From assembly GCF_022348085.1 (NCBI RefSeq), contig NZ_JAKRFN010000003.1:1-64000 (forward strand): a stretch of DNA of 64,000 nucleotides, written 5' to 3'. The position numbers were made by a program, and so were the translations under genes. Shown piece after piece: positions 45,482 to 54,407 of the stretch. Under the pieces are notes generated by a model. That model worked only from the letters and a program-made list of their open reading frames with translations. It ran no database searches and was not told the origin of the DNA. Each line of letters begins with the position of its first letter. Positions within the stretch are counted from its first letter, which is position 1. Origin of the DNA: Mycobacterium sp. PSTR-4-N. Its GTDB lineage: Bacteria > Actinomycetota > Actinomycetes > Mycobacteriales > Mycobacteriaceae.

Positions 45482-45925
45482 TCAGGACGTGTGGACGATC
45501 AACACGTCGGATTTGGCCCGGCGGGCGACGTTGGCCGGAACGGACCCGAGCAGTCGGCCGGCGATGGTGCTGAGGCCGACGTTGCCGACCACCAGCAGGT
45601 CGGCGCCGACCTGCTCGACGAGTTCGACGAGGGCGTCGACCGGGGCACCGACGACGGCCTTCTCTTCGATGTCCTGTGCGCCAGCAGCTTTCGCCCGGTC
45701 GCGCGCCTCACGCAGGATCGCGTAGATCGGGGCGTTGCCGGACATCTTGTAGCCCTCGTCCTTGAGCAGGTCCGCCGCGCGCTGATCTTCGCCCTGCGGG
45801 AAGTACGCCGTCGAGACGATCAGTTTGGCGCCCGCGCCGGCTGCGATCTGGCCGGCACGATCCACCGCGCGCAACGACGAGTCCGAACCGTCCGTGCCGA
45901 CCACCACGGTTTGGTAGGCGCTCAT
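45482..45925 (-). CDS. Universal stress protein, cAMP/ATP-binding type (Rv1636)
   Basis: 147-residue single UspA domain. The nucleotide-binding signature G-2x-G-9x-G(S/T) is seen as VVGNVGLSTIAGRLLGSVP, and the N-terminal VVVGTDGSDSS is intact. Orthologues (Rv1636/MSMEG_3811) bind cAMP as well as ATP by established work. Starts at ATG 45925 with a GGGAGG site 6-7 bases upstream. Monocistronic between a terminator and a 181-base gap in which I see only an imperfect CACGGGTG-type repeat. Confidence 0.93.
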   Translation of the reverse strand: MSAYQTVVVGTDGSDSSLRAVDRAGQIAAGAGAKLIVSTAYFPQGEDQRAADLLKDEGYKMSGNAPIYAILREARDRAKAAGAQDIEEKAVVGAPVDALVELVEQVGADLLVVGNVGLSTIAGRLLGSVPANVARRAKSDVLIVHTS

Positions 45926-46106
45926 TCATATCCTCCCGATGTGAGTTGCTGCTCTGCCATTCCCAGGCCAATCGTGACAGTAACCCGGTATCCGGCGAAC
46001 ATGGGTGCGAATCACGACACCCGTGCGCCATTTGCCCAGGATCGGCGTGCCGCCCGCTGGCAACGTCACGCTGAGGGTGGCGGGGTGACGCGTCCGACAC
46101 GACCGC

Positions 46107-46982
46107 TCACCAGGCGGTGCCTTCACACACCAGATCCTGCGGGATCGGGAGGCCACCGGGGAAGACGGGCAGAGGGGCGGCCGTGTCGGCCGCCGGCACG
46201 GTCACCGGAACCACGGGCGCTGCCGCCGGCACTGCCACCGGGACGACGGGAACGGCGGGGCCGGGCAACGGCGCTGCAACGTCCGCGGCATGCAGGACGG
46301 GCGCCGCCGTGACGTCATCCACCGTAGCTGCAGCTGACAGCGGCGTCGCCTCGGCCGGCGGCACTTCTGCGGGTGCCGGCGCCGGGGGAAGCGACACGGG
46401 CGCCGACTCCGCGGCGACAGGCTCCGCCGGTGCCACGTCGGGCGATGGAGCCTGCGGCACAGGCATTTCCGCCGGGACGGCAGGCGGCGCCGCGGGAGGG
46501 GGTGCCACCGGCCCGTCGGGTACGGGGGCAGCCGCTTGCACCACCGGTGCGACGGGAGGCCCGACAGCGGGGGCGTCGGGGACGACAATCGGTACGGGCG
46601 GCAGGGCCGGCGGCACTGCGGCCGGCACGACGGCGGTGGCCTGCTCGACGGCGGTGGCCTGCTCGACGATCTGATCGACGGGTGCGGGCGCGGGCCCGGG
46701 AGCAGCCGCTGCGGCGAGACCATGCGGCACCTCACCGACAGGCGCCTCGGAAACCCCCTCGGGGACAACGGTTTCGGGGACCACATTGGTGAGCGCGTTG
46801 GTGGCGGTTTCGAGAACGTCCGCCACCGGTGGCGGCTCGGCCGCCAACTGCTGGAGCAGGTCCAGGCACGGCACTCCCGGGCTGGGCTGTGCGGCCGCGA
46901 CGGCGATCGATCCTACGAGCTGGGTCAGTGCAAGTACGGCCAGCACTGCCCTAGTCGGGACTCGGGTCATCTTGCCTGGCAT
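46107..46982 (-). CDS. Secreted Pro/Ala/Val-rich protein
   Basis: 291 residues from ATG 46982 (AGGAAGG just upstream; ATG 46970 is an alternative). The signal peptide TRAVLAVLALTQLVGSIAVAAAQ is clear, followed by a short region with one Cys (GVPCLDLLQQL) and then ~230 residues of low-complexity Pro/Ala/Val with many PV and PP units. A final Cys (VCEGTAW) ends the chain, so a Cys pair brackets the disordered middle. Such proteins are usual mycobacterial wall-spanning or exported proteins; no catalytic domain. Confidence 0.75.
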   Translation of the reverse strand: MPGKMTRVPTRAVLAVLALTQLVGSIAVAAAQPSPGVPCLDLLQQLAAEPPPVADVLETATNALTNVVPETVVPEGVSEAPVGEVPHGLAAAAAPGPAPAPVDQIVEQATAVEQATAVVPAAVPPALPPVPIVVPDAPAVGPPVAPVVQAAAPVPDGPVAPPPAAPPAVPAEMPVPQAPSPDVAPAEPVAAESAPVSLPPAPAPAEVPPAEATPLSAAATVDDVTAAPVLHAADVAAPLPGPAVPVVPVAVPAAAPVVPVTVPAADTAAPLPVFPGGLPIPQDLVCEGTAW

Positions 46983-47140
46983 GACCTTCCTGCATTCTCG
47001 ACGACCCCCCGCCGAAAAGAAACTAGCGCCCCGACTCCCCATGGGCTGACCGGGTTACCGAACAGTGACGCTGTAGCGCCCATTCGGTGACCGCACCGGC
47101 GCACGTGAGTGAAATATGTTGACGGTCACTGCAATTGATG

Positions 47141-47845
47141 TCAGCTGGCGATTCCGGTCACGCGCCGCGCAGCGAACGCCGCCGCCTCGTCGATCATGCC
47201 GTTCCAGATGTACGAATAGTGAGCGAACATGTCGAACCCTTTGGAGCAGTAGGGATCGTTGTTCGCACACAGGTCGATGGTCCTGTTGCCGTAGAGCGGA
47301 CTCAGCGTGGTCAACGGGCCGAGATTGGCGTAGTCGCGGGAAGGGTTACCGAAGACCGCGATCGCCGAGACGTGGTCGACCATCGCGTCGGGCAGCGGCG
47401 AGGGCGTGAAGAACCACAGCTTCTTCTTGCCGATGGTGATGAGATCGATCACCCCGGCGCCCTGGGAGATTCCGCCGAGCACGATCTTGGTCGTGGGACA
47501 CATGCCGGCGATGTACTGCACATGTTTGTTGGCGTCGACAGCGCCCTCGGAGGTCGATTTCGAGAAATCCCAGCTGGCGGAGTAGTCGACCGCGTAGGCC
47601 TCGATCTTCTTGGCGCTCAACTTCTTCTGCAGTGCTTTGACGAACAGCGTGCCCACCGGCCCGAAGCCCGGCTTGTCGCTGGTGCCCCGCGCGAACACCA
47701 CTTCGACGTCCGGGCAGGAGGCCGCCGCAGCGATCGGTGCGCGAACGGTGATGGCGCACAGCGCGAGCGCGCTGGTGACCGCGATTCCGATCGCACGGGC
47801 TGCCTGGCGAGTGCTCACGCGAACACGGTGGCACAGTTTCAGCAA
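47141..47845 (-). CDS. Cutinase-family serine esterase (Culp-like)
   Basis: Secreted esterase, 234 residues from ATG 47845 (GTG 47818 also fits). After the signal peptide (cut near ASC), the cutinase features appear in order: CPDVEVVFARGTSD, nucleophile GGISQGAG (GxSxG), catalytic Asp in LCANNDPYC, and His in MFAHYSY. The Cys pairs CPD...MCP and LC...YC match the two conserved disulfides. Mycobacterial cutinase-like proteins act on lipids and polysorbates rather than plant cutin. The Gly-Ile-Ser form, instead of GYSQG, is a small departure. Confidence 0.92.
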   Translation of the reverse strand: MLKLCHRVRVSTRQAARAIGIAVTSALALCAITVRAPIAAAASCPDVEVVFARGTSDKPGFGPVGTLFVKALQKKLSAKKIEAYAVDYSASWDFSKSTSEGAVDANKHVQYIAGMCPTTKIVLGGISQGAGVIDLITIGKKKLWFFTPSPLPDAMVDHVSAIAVFGNPSRDYANLGPLTTLSPLYGNRTIDLCANNDPYCSKGFDMFAHYSYIWNGMIDEAAAFAARRVTGIAS

Positions 47846-47984
47846 ACATTGCCAGCTCGGCGACTCAATGGTGATCGTTACGTTGCCGAACTGTGTTTCG
47901 ACGACGCTATAAACCGTTGCGACGTGCCGTTATTCGCCGGCGGACTTTTCGCTCAGCGGATACGTTCTTACGCACACGTCGAAG

Positions 47985-48305
47985 TCAATGGGCGGCGCCG
48001 AGCTCGACGAGCAGCACGCCAGCCACGATCAACGCCATCCCGGCGAGCATCGTGCGGGTGAGCGGTTCTCGGAAAAGGATGCGCGAAGCGGCGGCCGTCA
48101 GCGCCACTCCCGCTGCAGCCCAGATGCCGTAGGCGATGCCGAGCGGCATTCCGCGCTGCAACGACGCGGAGAGCAAGGTGAAGGCGACGACGTAGCCGAC
48201 GATCACGACGCCGTAGAAGGCGCGACGCCCGCCGGCGGCCACCCGCAACGCCAGGGTGCCGGTGACCTCGGAAACGATGGCCGCCGTCAGCAGGACGTAT
48301 TGCAC
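47985..48305 (-). CDS. Small multidrug resistance (SMR) exporter subunit, second of pair
   Basis: 106 residues, four membrane segments. Glu13 (AAIVSEVTGTLAL), the proton/drug-binding acid of SMR proteins, and YGIWAAAGVALTA are present. GTG 48305 shares one base with the upstream SMR stop (TAGTG). Two adjacent non-identical subunits imply an obligate heteromer with opposite topology, as in EbrAB or YkkCD. Followed by a 139-base gap to the cutinase gene in which I see no structure. Confidence 0.9.
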   Translation of the reverse strand: MQYVLLTAAIVSEVTGTLALRVAAGGRRAFYGVVIVGYVVAFTLLSASLQRGMPLGIAYGIWAAAGVALTAAASRILFREPLTRTMLAGMALIVAGVLLVELGAAH

Positions 48306-48649
48306 TAGGGTTCACCGGCCGGAGTGTCGTCGATGTGACGCGAACCCATCTCCACCAGCAGCACACCGCCGATGATGAAGGCCATGCCGATACCCATCAC
48401 CACGGTGAACGCCTCACCGAAGACGACCGACGACAGGATCGCGGTGAGCGCCACGCCGATCGCACCCCAGATGCCGTAGGCGACGCCGAGTCCCATACCG
48501 CGCTTGAGGACGAGTGCGAGGAACACGAACGAGGCGAGGTATCCACCGACCACGACGACGTAGAGCCCGGGGGTGCTGACGGCCGCTTTCAGCGACAACG
48601 TCGCGGCGACCTCACTGACGATGGCGCAGAGCAGGAGAAGCCACGTCAT
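48305..48649 (-). CDS. Small multidrug resistance (SMR) exporter subunit, first of pair
   Basis: 114 residues, four membrane segments. The acid AIVSEVAATLSLK and YGIWGAIGVALTAIL are conserved, and the C-terminus carries an extra polar tail (GSRHIDDTPAGEP). Pairs with the next gene (one-base overlap). The gene starts 32 bases after the 3' end of tRNA-Cys, on the same strand. No guanidine-type riboswitch could be drawn in that space; the substrates are unknown. Confidence 0.9.
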   Translation of the reverse strand: MTWLLLLCAIVSEVAATLSLKAAVSTPGLYVVVVGGYLASFVFLALVLKRGMGLGVAYGIWGAIGVALTAILSSVVFGEAFTVVMGIGMAFIIGGVLLVEMGSRHIDDTPAGEP

Positions 48650-48680
48650 GAGGTCTCAAGGTACCCGGACACTTCGTGCG

Positions 48681-48751
48681 AGCGGATGACGGGATTCGAA
48701 CCCGTGTAAACGGCTTTGCAGGCCGGTGCCTAGCCACTCAGCCACACCCGC
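48681..48751 (-). tRNA. tRNA-Cys (GCA)
   Basis: 71 bases on the minus strand. Acceptor GCGGGTG pairs with CATCCGC (one G-U), discriminator T; the T arm ACGGG-TTCGAAT-CCCGT is perfect; the anticodon loop CTGCAAA gives GCA for cysteine codons UGC/UGU. The 3' CCA is not encoded. It stands upstream of the SMR genes and downstream of the MFS gene. No integrase or attachment-site duplication lies nearby. Confidence 0.93.
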
Positions 48752-48800
48752 ACTGCCCGCCACTCTGCCTGCCCGCGCCCGCGTCAGCCCAGGCTTGAAC

Positions 48801-50240
48801 TCACCGTGATCCTTGACCCGGCACGGGGCGGCCGCTGCGGATCGCCGCGACGACCGCCGACGCTGCCAGCGCCGCGAACACCGCGAACAACCAGTGCGCT
48901 GCGGTCGCGTCGCCTCGGTCGGAGACGTTGACCACCACGCCGGCCAGCGCCGCCCCGAACGCCCCGCAGATCACCTGCACGGTGTTGATGGCCGCCGCGG
49001 CCGCGGGCCCTTCGGCGGGGTCGCGCACCTTGCACATCGCCCACGCCGACAGATGCGGCCACGCCATGCCGATCCCCGAACCGGTGATCACCAGAGACAG
49101 CGCCCACGCCGCGACGAAAGCCGCGGATGCGTCCTGCCGCTGCGTCAGCGCACCGACCGTCAGACCCACCGCCATCATCAGCGGCGCCACCGCCACCACC
49201 CGCACGATCACCGCCGGCCTGCTCACCGACGCGCTGGTGATCTCCCCCGCCGTCCACCCCACCGCCAGGCCGGCGCCGAGAAAACCCGCGGCGAGCGGGG
49301 CGAGATGCGCGAGCCGCTGCGCGAACAACGGCACGTACATGTCCACCATGGTCGCGGCCATCAACGTGCCCAGCGTCAGGTAGATCCACTTGAGCGGCCC
49401 CGGAATGAAAGCGCTCGGCGGCAACACCGCGGCGCGAGCCCGGCGGTCGAGGATCACGAACACCGGGATCAGCGCGAGACCGGCCGCCACCAGCCCCGCG
49501 GTGGCTCGCACGTCATGCGGGACCCCGGCCGACGACACCAGCAGAGCGGCCGCGCCGAGGAGTACCAACGACCGGACCGGAACCCCGACTCGCGTCGGCG
49601 CTGCCGCATCGTCGGCCCGGCGACCGGGCAACGCCACCGGCACCAACACCGACATCGCGGTCGTCATCACCACGAGCACTCCGAAAGCCCAACGCCACGA
49701 ACCGAACTGAGCGAACAACCCGCCGGCCGCCGGTCCGATCAGGGTGCCGACACCCCACATGGCGGACACCAGGGCGGAGGCTTTGGTCCACAGTCTGGCG
49801 GGCAGCGCTGTGTTGATGACGGCGTATCCGAGCCCGGCCAACATGCCGCCGGCCGCACCCTGCACGGCCCGGCCGACGAGTAGCAGCTCCATCGTGGGGG
49901 CCAGCGCGCACGCCAGGCTGCCGACGCCGAACATGCTCAGCCCGAACAGATATGACCGACGCGGTCCCCACCGCATCAGGACCGCGTGCACCGTGGTCGC
50001 AGCCACCACCGATCCGACCAGATACACCGTGGTGACCCAGGCGTAGAGCCGTTGACCGCCGATGTCGGCGACCGCGCTGGGCATCAGGCTGATCGTGAGG
50101 AACTCATTGGTCGCATACAACGCCACGCCCCCGGCGAGCACGGTCGAGGCGCCCAGATACCGCGGCCCGAGAAGATCACGCCACGTACCCGCGTTCTGAT
50201 GGCCGGCCGCGACCCTGTCAGCGTCGTCGATGTCAGTCAC
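48801..50240 (-). CDS. MFS drug-type exporter (Rv1634 type)
   Basis: 479 residues with about 14 hydrophobic segments (DHA2-like). Motif A-type loop MRWGPRRSYLFG follows TM2, and the antiporter motif C region reads GYAVINTALPARLW then GTLIGPAAGGLFAQFGSWRWAF. Matches Rv1634, a drug-efflux protein (from memory). GTG 50240 is 7 bases after TACGGT (50253-50248), typical of a leaderless promoter, with a perfect dyad just upstream (50267-50280). It follows uvrB on the same strand after 39 bases. Confidence 0.9.
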   Translation of the reverse strand: MTDIDDADRVAAGHQNAGTWRDLLGPRYLGASTVLAGGVALYATNEFLTISLMPSAVADIGGQRLYAWVTTVYLVGSVVAATTVHAVLMRWGPRRSYLFGLSMFGVGSLACALAPTMELLLVGRAVQGAAGGMLAGLGYAVINTALPARLWTKASALVSAMWGVGTLIGPAAGGLFAQFGSWRWAFGVLVVMTTAMSVLVPVALPGRRADDAAAPTRVGVPVRSLVLLGAAALLVSSAGVPHDVRATAGLVAAGLALIPVFVILDRRARAAVLPPSAFIPGPLKWIYLTLGTLMAATMVDMYVPLFAQRLAHLAPLAAGFLGAGLAVGWTAGEITSASVSRPAVIVRVVAVAPLMMAVGLTVGALTQRQDASAAFVAAWALSLVITGSGIGMAWPHLSAWAMCKVRDPAEGPAAAAAINTVQVICGAFGAALAGVVVNVSDRGDATAAHWLFAVFAALAASAVVAAIRSGRPVPGQGSR

Positions 50241-50266
50241 GCCGTAGACCGTAAGACCTCAACAGC

Positions 50267-50280
50267 GCTTGAGATCAAGC
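50267..50280 (-). promoter_or_regulatory. Dyad before the MFS exporter promoter
   Basis: Perfect GCTTGA-GA-TCAAGC palindrome directly after the uvrB stop, and 14 bases upstream of the predicted -10 (TACGGT) of the MFS gene, i.e. over its -35 region. It could be a repressor site or a stem ending uvrB; there is no T-run. No regulator gene is adjacent. Confidence 0.4.
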
Positions 50281-52442
50281 TATTTCAGCCCGGCGGCGTC
50301 CATGCCGCGCAGTTCCTTCTTGAGGTCCTGGATCTCGTCGCGGATGCGGGCGGCCAGCTCGAATTGGAGATCGCGCGCCGCGGCCATCATCTGTGCGGTC
50401 AGATCCTTGATCAGATCGGCCAATTCGGCCCGCGGCATGTTGGCCGTGTCGCGGCCCTCGAAGACACCGGCGCTCACCGCCCGGCCGGGCTCGCCTTGCG
50501 CGCGCCGGCCGCGGGAGGCGTTGCGGCCCGAGCCGCCCACCTCCACCGCGGCGTCGGTGTCGTCGGCCTCTCGGTACACCTGATCGAGGATGTCGGCGAT
50601 CTTCTTGCGCAGTGGTTGCGGATCGATGCCGTGCTCGGTGTTGTAGGCGATCTGTTTGGCCCGGCGCCGCTCTGTCTCGTCGATCGCCTCTTTCATCGAG
50701 TCGGTGATCTTGTCCGCGTACATGTGGACCTCGCCGGACACGTTGCGCGCCGCCCGACCGATCGTCTGGATGAGGCTGCGCGGTGAGCGCAGGAACCCCT
50801 CTTTGTCGGCGTCCAGGATCGCCACCAGCGACACCTCGGGCAGGTCCAGGCCCTCGCGAAGCAGGTTGATGCCGACGAGCACGTCGTACTCCCCCAGCCG
50901 CAGCTGGCGTAACAGCTCGACCCGGCGCAGCGTGTCGACCTCGGAATGCAGGTACCGCACCCGGATGCCCATCTCCAGCAGGTAGTCCGTCAGATCCTCG
51001 GCCATCTTCTTGGTCAGCGTGGTGACCAGCGTCCGCTCGTCGCGTTCGGTGCGCTTGCGGATCTCCCCGATCAAGTCGTCGATCTGACCCTTCGTCGGTT
51101 TGACGATCACCTGTGGGTCCACCAGACCGGTCGGCCGGATGACCTGCTCGACGAACTCGCCGGCGGTCTGAGCGAGCTCGTACGGCCCCGGCGTCGCGGA
51201 CAGGTATACCGTCTGACCGATGCGGTCGGCGAATTCCTCCCAGGTGAGCGGCCGGTTGTCGACCGCGGACGGCAGCCGGAAGCCGAACTCCACCAAGTTG
51301 CGCTTACGTGACATGTCGCCCTCGTACATGCCGCCGATCTGCGGCACGGTCACGTGGGACTCGTCGATGACGAGGAGGAAATCCTCCGGGAAGTAGTCGA
51401 GCAGCGTCGCCGGAGCCGAACCTGCGGGCCGCCCGTCGATGTGGCGTGAATAGTTCTCGATGCCCGAACAGAACCCGACCTGACGCATCATCTCGACGTC
51501 GTAATTGGTGCGCATCCGCAGCCGCTGCGCCTCGAGCAGCTTGCCCTGACCTTCGAGCTCGGCCAGCCGCTCCTCGAGCTCGGCCTCGATGGTGGAGATG
51601 GCCTGGGCCATCCGCTCGGGCCCCGCGACGTAGTGGGTGGCCGGGAAGATCCGCAGCGAGTCGACCTTGCGGATGATGTCCCCGGTCAGCGGGTGCAGGT
51701 AGTAGAGCTCCTCGACCTCGTCGCCGAAGAACTCGATGCGCACCGCGAGTTCCTCGTAGGACGGGATGATCTCGACGGTGTCGCCGCGGACGCGGAACGT
51801 CCCGCGGGTGAACGACATGTCGTTGCGGGTGTACTGGACGTCGACGAGCAGCCGCAGCAGCGCATCGCGAGGCACCTCGTCGCCGACCTTCAACTCGACC
51901 GAGCGGTCCATGTACGACTGCGGCGTGCCCAAGCCGTAGATACAGGACACCGACGCCACCACCACGACGTCCCGCCGGGACAGCAGGCTCGACGTGGCCG
52001 AGTGCCGCAGCCGCTCGACGTCGTCGTTGATCGAGCTGTCCTTCTCGATGTACGTGTCGGTCTGCGCGATGTACGCCTCGGGTTGGTAATAGTCGTAGTA
52101 CGAGACGAAGTACTCGACGGCGTTGTGCGGCAACATCTCTCGCAGTTCGTTTGCGAGCTGGGCGGCCAGCGTCTTGTTCGGCGCCATCACCAGGGTGGGC
52201 CGCTGCAGACGCTCGATCAGCCATGCGGTGGTCGCCGACTTGCCGGTACCGGTGGCGCCGAGGAGGACGACGTCGCGCTCGCCGGCTCGGATGCGCCGCT
52301 CCAACGCCTCGATTGCCGCCGGCTGGTCACCCGCGGGCTCGTACTCGCTGACCACCTCGAAACGGCCGCCCGCACGCACCACCTGATCGACAGGGCGGTA
52401 CTCCGAATGAGCGAGTACCGGGTGTTCAGTCGCGAAAGCCAT
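50280..52442 (-). CDS. uvrB: UvrABC excinuclease subunit B
   Basis: 720-residue helicase-like subunit that accepts damage from UvrA and recruits UvrC. Walker A GATGTGKS (near residue 52), the beta-hairpin [10 protein letters not shown] that inserts into DNA, DEAD-type ESH motif (VIDESHVT), and the helicase motif [11 protein letters not shown] are present, as is a C-terminal UVR domain ([29 protein letters not shown]). ATG 52442 lies 7 bases after the -10 of a RecA-NDp-type promoter, so the transcript is probably leaderless. Length 720 matches mycobacterial UvrB. Confidence 0.98.
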   Translation of the reverse strand: MAFATEHPVLAHSEYRPVDQVVRAGGRFEVVSEYEPAGDQPAAIEALERRIRAGERDVVLLGATGTGKSATTAWLIERLQRPTLVMAPNKTLAAQLANELREMLPHNAVEYFVSYYDYYQPEAYIAQTDTYIEKDSSINDDVERLRHSATSSLLSRRDVVVVASVSCIYGLGTPQSYMDRSVELKVGDEVPRDALLRLLVDVQYTRNDMSFTRGTFRVRGDTVEIIPSYEELAVRIEFFGDEVEELYYLHPLTGDIIRKVDSLRIFPATHYVAGPERMAQAISTIEAELEERLAELEGQGKLLEAQRLRMRTNYDVEMMRQVGFCSGIENYSRHIDGRPAGSAPATLLDYFPEDFLLVIDESHVTVPQIGGMYEGDMSRKRNLVEFGFRLPSAVDNRPLTWEEFADRIGQTVYLSATPGPYELAQTAGEFVEQVIRPTGLVDPQVIVKPTKGQIDDLIGEIRKRTERDERTLVTTLTKKMAEDLTDYLLEMGIRVRYLHSEVDTLRRVELLRQLRLGEYDVLVGINLLREGLDLPEVSLVAILDADKEGFLRSPRSLIQTIGRAARNVSGEVHMYADKITDSMKEAIDETERRRAKQIAYNTEHGIDPQPLRKKIADILDQVYREADDTDAAVEVGGSGRNASRGRRAQGEPGRAVSAGVFEGRDTANMPRAELADLIKDLTAQMMAAARDLQFELAARIRDEIQDLKKELRGMDAAGLK

Positions 52443-52449
52443 GTTCACC

Positions 52450-52472
52450 AGGGTAGAACTCGGCACCGACAA
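52450..52472 (-). promoter_or_regulatory. RecA-NDp-type DNA-damage promoter of uvrB
   Basis: Minus strand: TTGTCGGTG (52472-52464), 8 bases (52463-52456), TACCCT (52455-52450). All positions fit the consensus tTGTCRGtg-N8-TAnnnT. With 7 bases from the -10 to ATG 52442, the mRNA would begin at the start codon. Confidence 0.85.
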
Positions 52473-52574
52473 CTTCTCTTCCCCGGGCGGGCGCCTATCC
52501 TTGTCGGCATCCACCCACCCAAACGCGAGACCTTCGACCTCGTCGCCCGCACCAACACAGACCCCAAGGGCATC

Positions 52575-53015
52575 GTGCGCGATGTCGACGTCTTCGCCGT
52601 ACACCCCTGGGGTCTGTACATGGCCAGGCCCACCCCCGGGCGGGCCCAGTTCGGCTATCTCGAATCGTGGCTGTTGCCGGCCCTGAATCTGCGGGTCACG
52701 GTCTTCCACTTCCACCCCGGCCACGAGCGGAACCAGGACTTCTACCTCGACGTCGGCGTCTACACGCCCGGCCCGCAGCTCTGGAGCGGTGAAGACCACT
52801 ACCTCGACCTGGTGCTGCGCACGAGCCGCGGGGTGGAGGTGACCGACGTCGACGAGCTGGTCTGCGCGGTCCGCGACGGCCTGCTCGGCGCCGACGACGC
52901 CGAGCGGGCGGTCCACACCGCGGTGCACACCGTCGAGGCCCTGGCCCGCCACGAGTACGACCTCGATCGGTGGCTGGCAACCGTCGGCATCACGCTGACG
53001 TGGCGCGGAGCATAG
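52575..53015 (+). CDS. DUF402 family protein, start uncertain (Rv1632c type)
   Basis: Conserved DUF402 protein of likely 146 residues from GTG 52575 (Rv1632c is ~147, from memory). The core [24 protein letters not shown], then [20 protein letters not shown] and DLDLVLR-type strand identify the family. Some DUF402 proteins are nucleoside tri/diphosphate phosphatases. Coding continues upstream in frame from about 52509 ([20 protein letters not shown], with strong G/C third positions), but there is no ATG, GTG or TTG there; only ATC codons at 52497 and 52509. The true start is therefore unresolved. It is divergent from uvrB. Confidence 0.7.
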   Translation: MRDVDVFAVHPWGLYMARPTPGRAQFGYLESWLLPALNLRVTVFHFHPGHERNQDFYLDVGVYTPGPQLWSGEDHYLDLVLRTSRGVEVTDVDELVCAVRDGLLGADDAERAVHTAVHTVEALARHEYDLDRWLATVGITLTWRGA

Positions 53016-53024
53016 ACTCTCGAC

Positions 53025-53570
53025 GTGAGTTCGAGCAGACGGACGCGGGGCGCCGGGGTGATGGCGGGTGCCGCGATCTTCGCGGCGGGCGCGCTGATGG
53101 TTCCGGCCGGCAGCCCCATCGCCGCAGCCGACCCCACCCCGAGCGCCGAGGCGCCCGCGCCGCCGGTCCAGCACAACGTGCTCTACCGTGCACGCGCCGA
53201 CGGCACCTCCCGCGGTGCCGTGGTCGCCTACAAGCAGGACGATCAGAACGTCAACAGTGCGCAACCGACCATGCTGCCGGGGCAGACGTTCGAGGTGAAC
53301 ACCGTGCTCACCGACCCCAAACTGGCCGGCATGCAGATCTCGATCCAGTGGCCGTACGGCTCGAATCTGCACTGCGAGATCCTCGTCGACGACCAGATCG
53401 TGGCGCAGGCGGACCAGTTCATCGCGCCGCGGTTCTTCCGCGTCAAAGACGATCCGCTCTACGGCACGTTGCAGTGCGGCGCCCCGCTGGACATCCCGGT
53501 CGCCGGCGAGCCGGTGCCTCAGACCGACCCCGCGGCCCCCGCCGAACCCGCACCACCGCCGGCCACCTGA
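53025..53570 (+). CDS. Secreted protein with Pro/Ala-rich tail, unknown function
   Basis: 181 residues from GTG 53025. A signal peptide ([25 protein letters not shown], cut near AAADP) is followed by a ~110-residue beta-rich domain ([66 protein letters not shown]) with two Cys that could pair, then a Pro/Ala tail. I do not recognise the family. TAGACT (53013-53018), 6 bases before GTG, suggests leaderless transcription. It follows the DUF402 gene by 9 bases. Confidence 0.82.
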   Translation: MSSSRRTRGAGVMAGAAIFAAGALMVPAGSPIAAADPTPSAEAPAPPVQHNVLYRARADGTSRGAVVAYKQDDQNVNSAQPTMLPGQTFEVNTVLTDPKLAGMQISIQWPYGSNLHCEILVDDQIVAQADQFIAPRFFRVKDDPLYGTLQCGAPLDIPVAGEPVPQTDPAAPAEPAPPPAT

Positions 53571-53574
53571 GGAC

Positions 53575-53605
53575 TTGACCCTCACGCACCGTGAGGCGCC
53601 AGCCT
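53575..53605 (+). promoter_or_regulatory. MerR-type operator-promoter of the TipAS regulator
   Basis: TTGACC (53575-53580) and a CAGCCT -10 (53600-53605) are 19 bases apart, the long spacer of MerR promoters. A perfect dyad CCTCACG-CAC-CGTGAGG (53580-53596) fills the spacer. The start of transcription would fall on GTG 53613. Classic autoregulated MerR architecture. Confidence 0.8.
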
Positions 53606-53612
53606 GGTCGAC

Positions 53613-54407
53613 GTGACGCAGGAGATGGGCACGCAGGAGATGGGGGTGGAAGAACTCACCGTCGGTGAGGTCGCGCAGCGATTCGGTATCACCGTCCGGA
53701 CGCTGCACCACTACGACGACATCGGGCTGCTGACCCCGAGACGACGGAACACCTCGGGCTACCGCGTGTACACGCCGACCGATCTGACGCGGCTGTCCCA
53801 GATCATCGTGTACCGCCGGCTCGATTTGCCCCTCGACGAGATCGCGCAGCTCCTGGACGACGGTGACCACGTCAGCCACCTGATCCGTCAACGCGAACGC
53901 GTCATGTCCCGCCTCGACGAGATGAAGGACCTCGTCGAGGCCATCGATCAAGCATTGGAGAAAGCCATGGCCGACACCCCCATGACCGACGACGACATGC
54001 GCGAACTGTTCGGGGACGGTTTCGACGACTACCAGGCCGAGGCCGAGCAGAAGTTCGGCGAATCCGAGCAGTGGCAGGAATCGCAGCGACGGACGAAGGC
54101 GTACGGCAAGGCGGAGTGGATCCGAATCAAAGCCGAGGGCGAGGCGGTGGAAAAAGCGCTGTCCGACGCCTATCGCGCCGGGCTACCCGCCGACTCCGAC
54201 ACGGCGATGGATGCGGCCGAGCAGCACCGGCTGCACGTCAACAGGTGGTTCTACGACTGCCCGCCCTCGATGCACCGCACCCTCGGCGACATGTACGTCA
54301 GCGATCCGCGCTATGTCGCCCGGTACGACGATTCGTTCGGTCTACCGGGTTTCGCGACGTACTGCCGCGAGGCGATCCACGCCAATGCGGAACGGTCCGG
54401 TCACTGA
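53613..54407 (+). CDS. MerR-family regulator with TipAS antibiotic-recognition domain
   Basis: 264 residues from GTG 53613. N-terminal winged HTH ([31 protein letters not shown], residues ~12-42), a dimerising coiled coil ([30 protein letters not shown]), then TipAS (~125-260: [51 protein letters not shown]). TipAL-type proteins bind thiopeptides and activate transcription by untwisting the 19-base spacer. An internal start like tipAS may exist ([14 protein letters not shown]). Convergent with coaE, overlapping by 7 bases. Confidence 0.94.
   Translation: MTQEMGTQEMGVEELTVGEVAQRFGITVRTLHHYDDIGLLTPRRRNTSGYRVYTPTDLTRLSQIIVYRRLDLPLDEIAQLLDDGDHVSHLIRQRERVMSRLDEMKDLVEAIDQALEKAMADTPMTDDDMRELFGDGFDDYQAEAEQKFGESEQWQESQRRTKAYGKAEWIRIKAEGEAVEKALSDAYRAGLPADSDTAMDAAEQHRLHVNRWFYDCPPSMHRTLGDMYVSDPRYVARYDDSFGLPGFATYCREAIHANAERSGH

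Noticed and set aside
48681..48751. tRNA-Cys as an attachment site for an integrated element
   Set aside because: No integrase, no second copy of the tRNA 3' end, and gene order on both sides fits the mycobacterial chromosome.
48650..48760. Guanidine-type riboswitch before the paired SMR genes
   Set aside because: The structured element here folds as tRNA-Cys, and the remaining 32 bases are too short.
51633..52500. The long upstream part of the frame that ends in the DUF402 gene
   Set aside because: It lies antisense to uvrB, whose identity is certain; only the part after about 52509 has family sequence.
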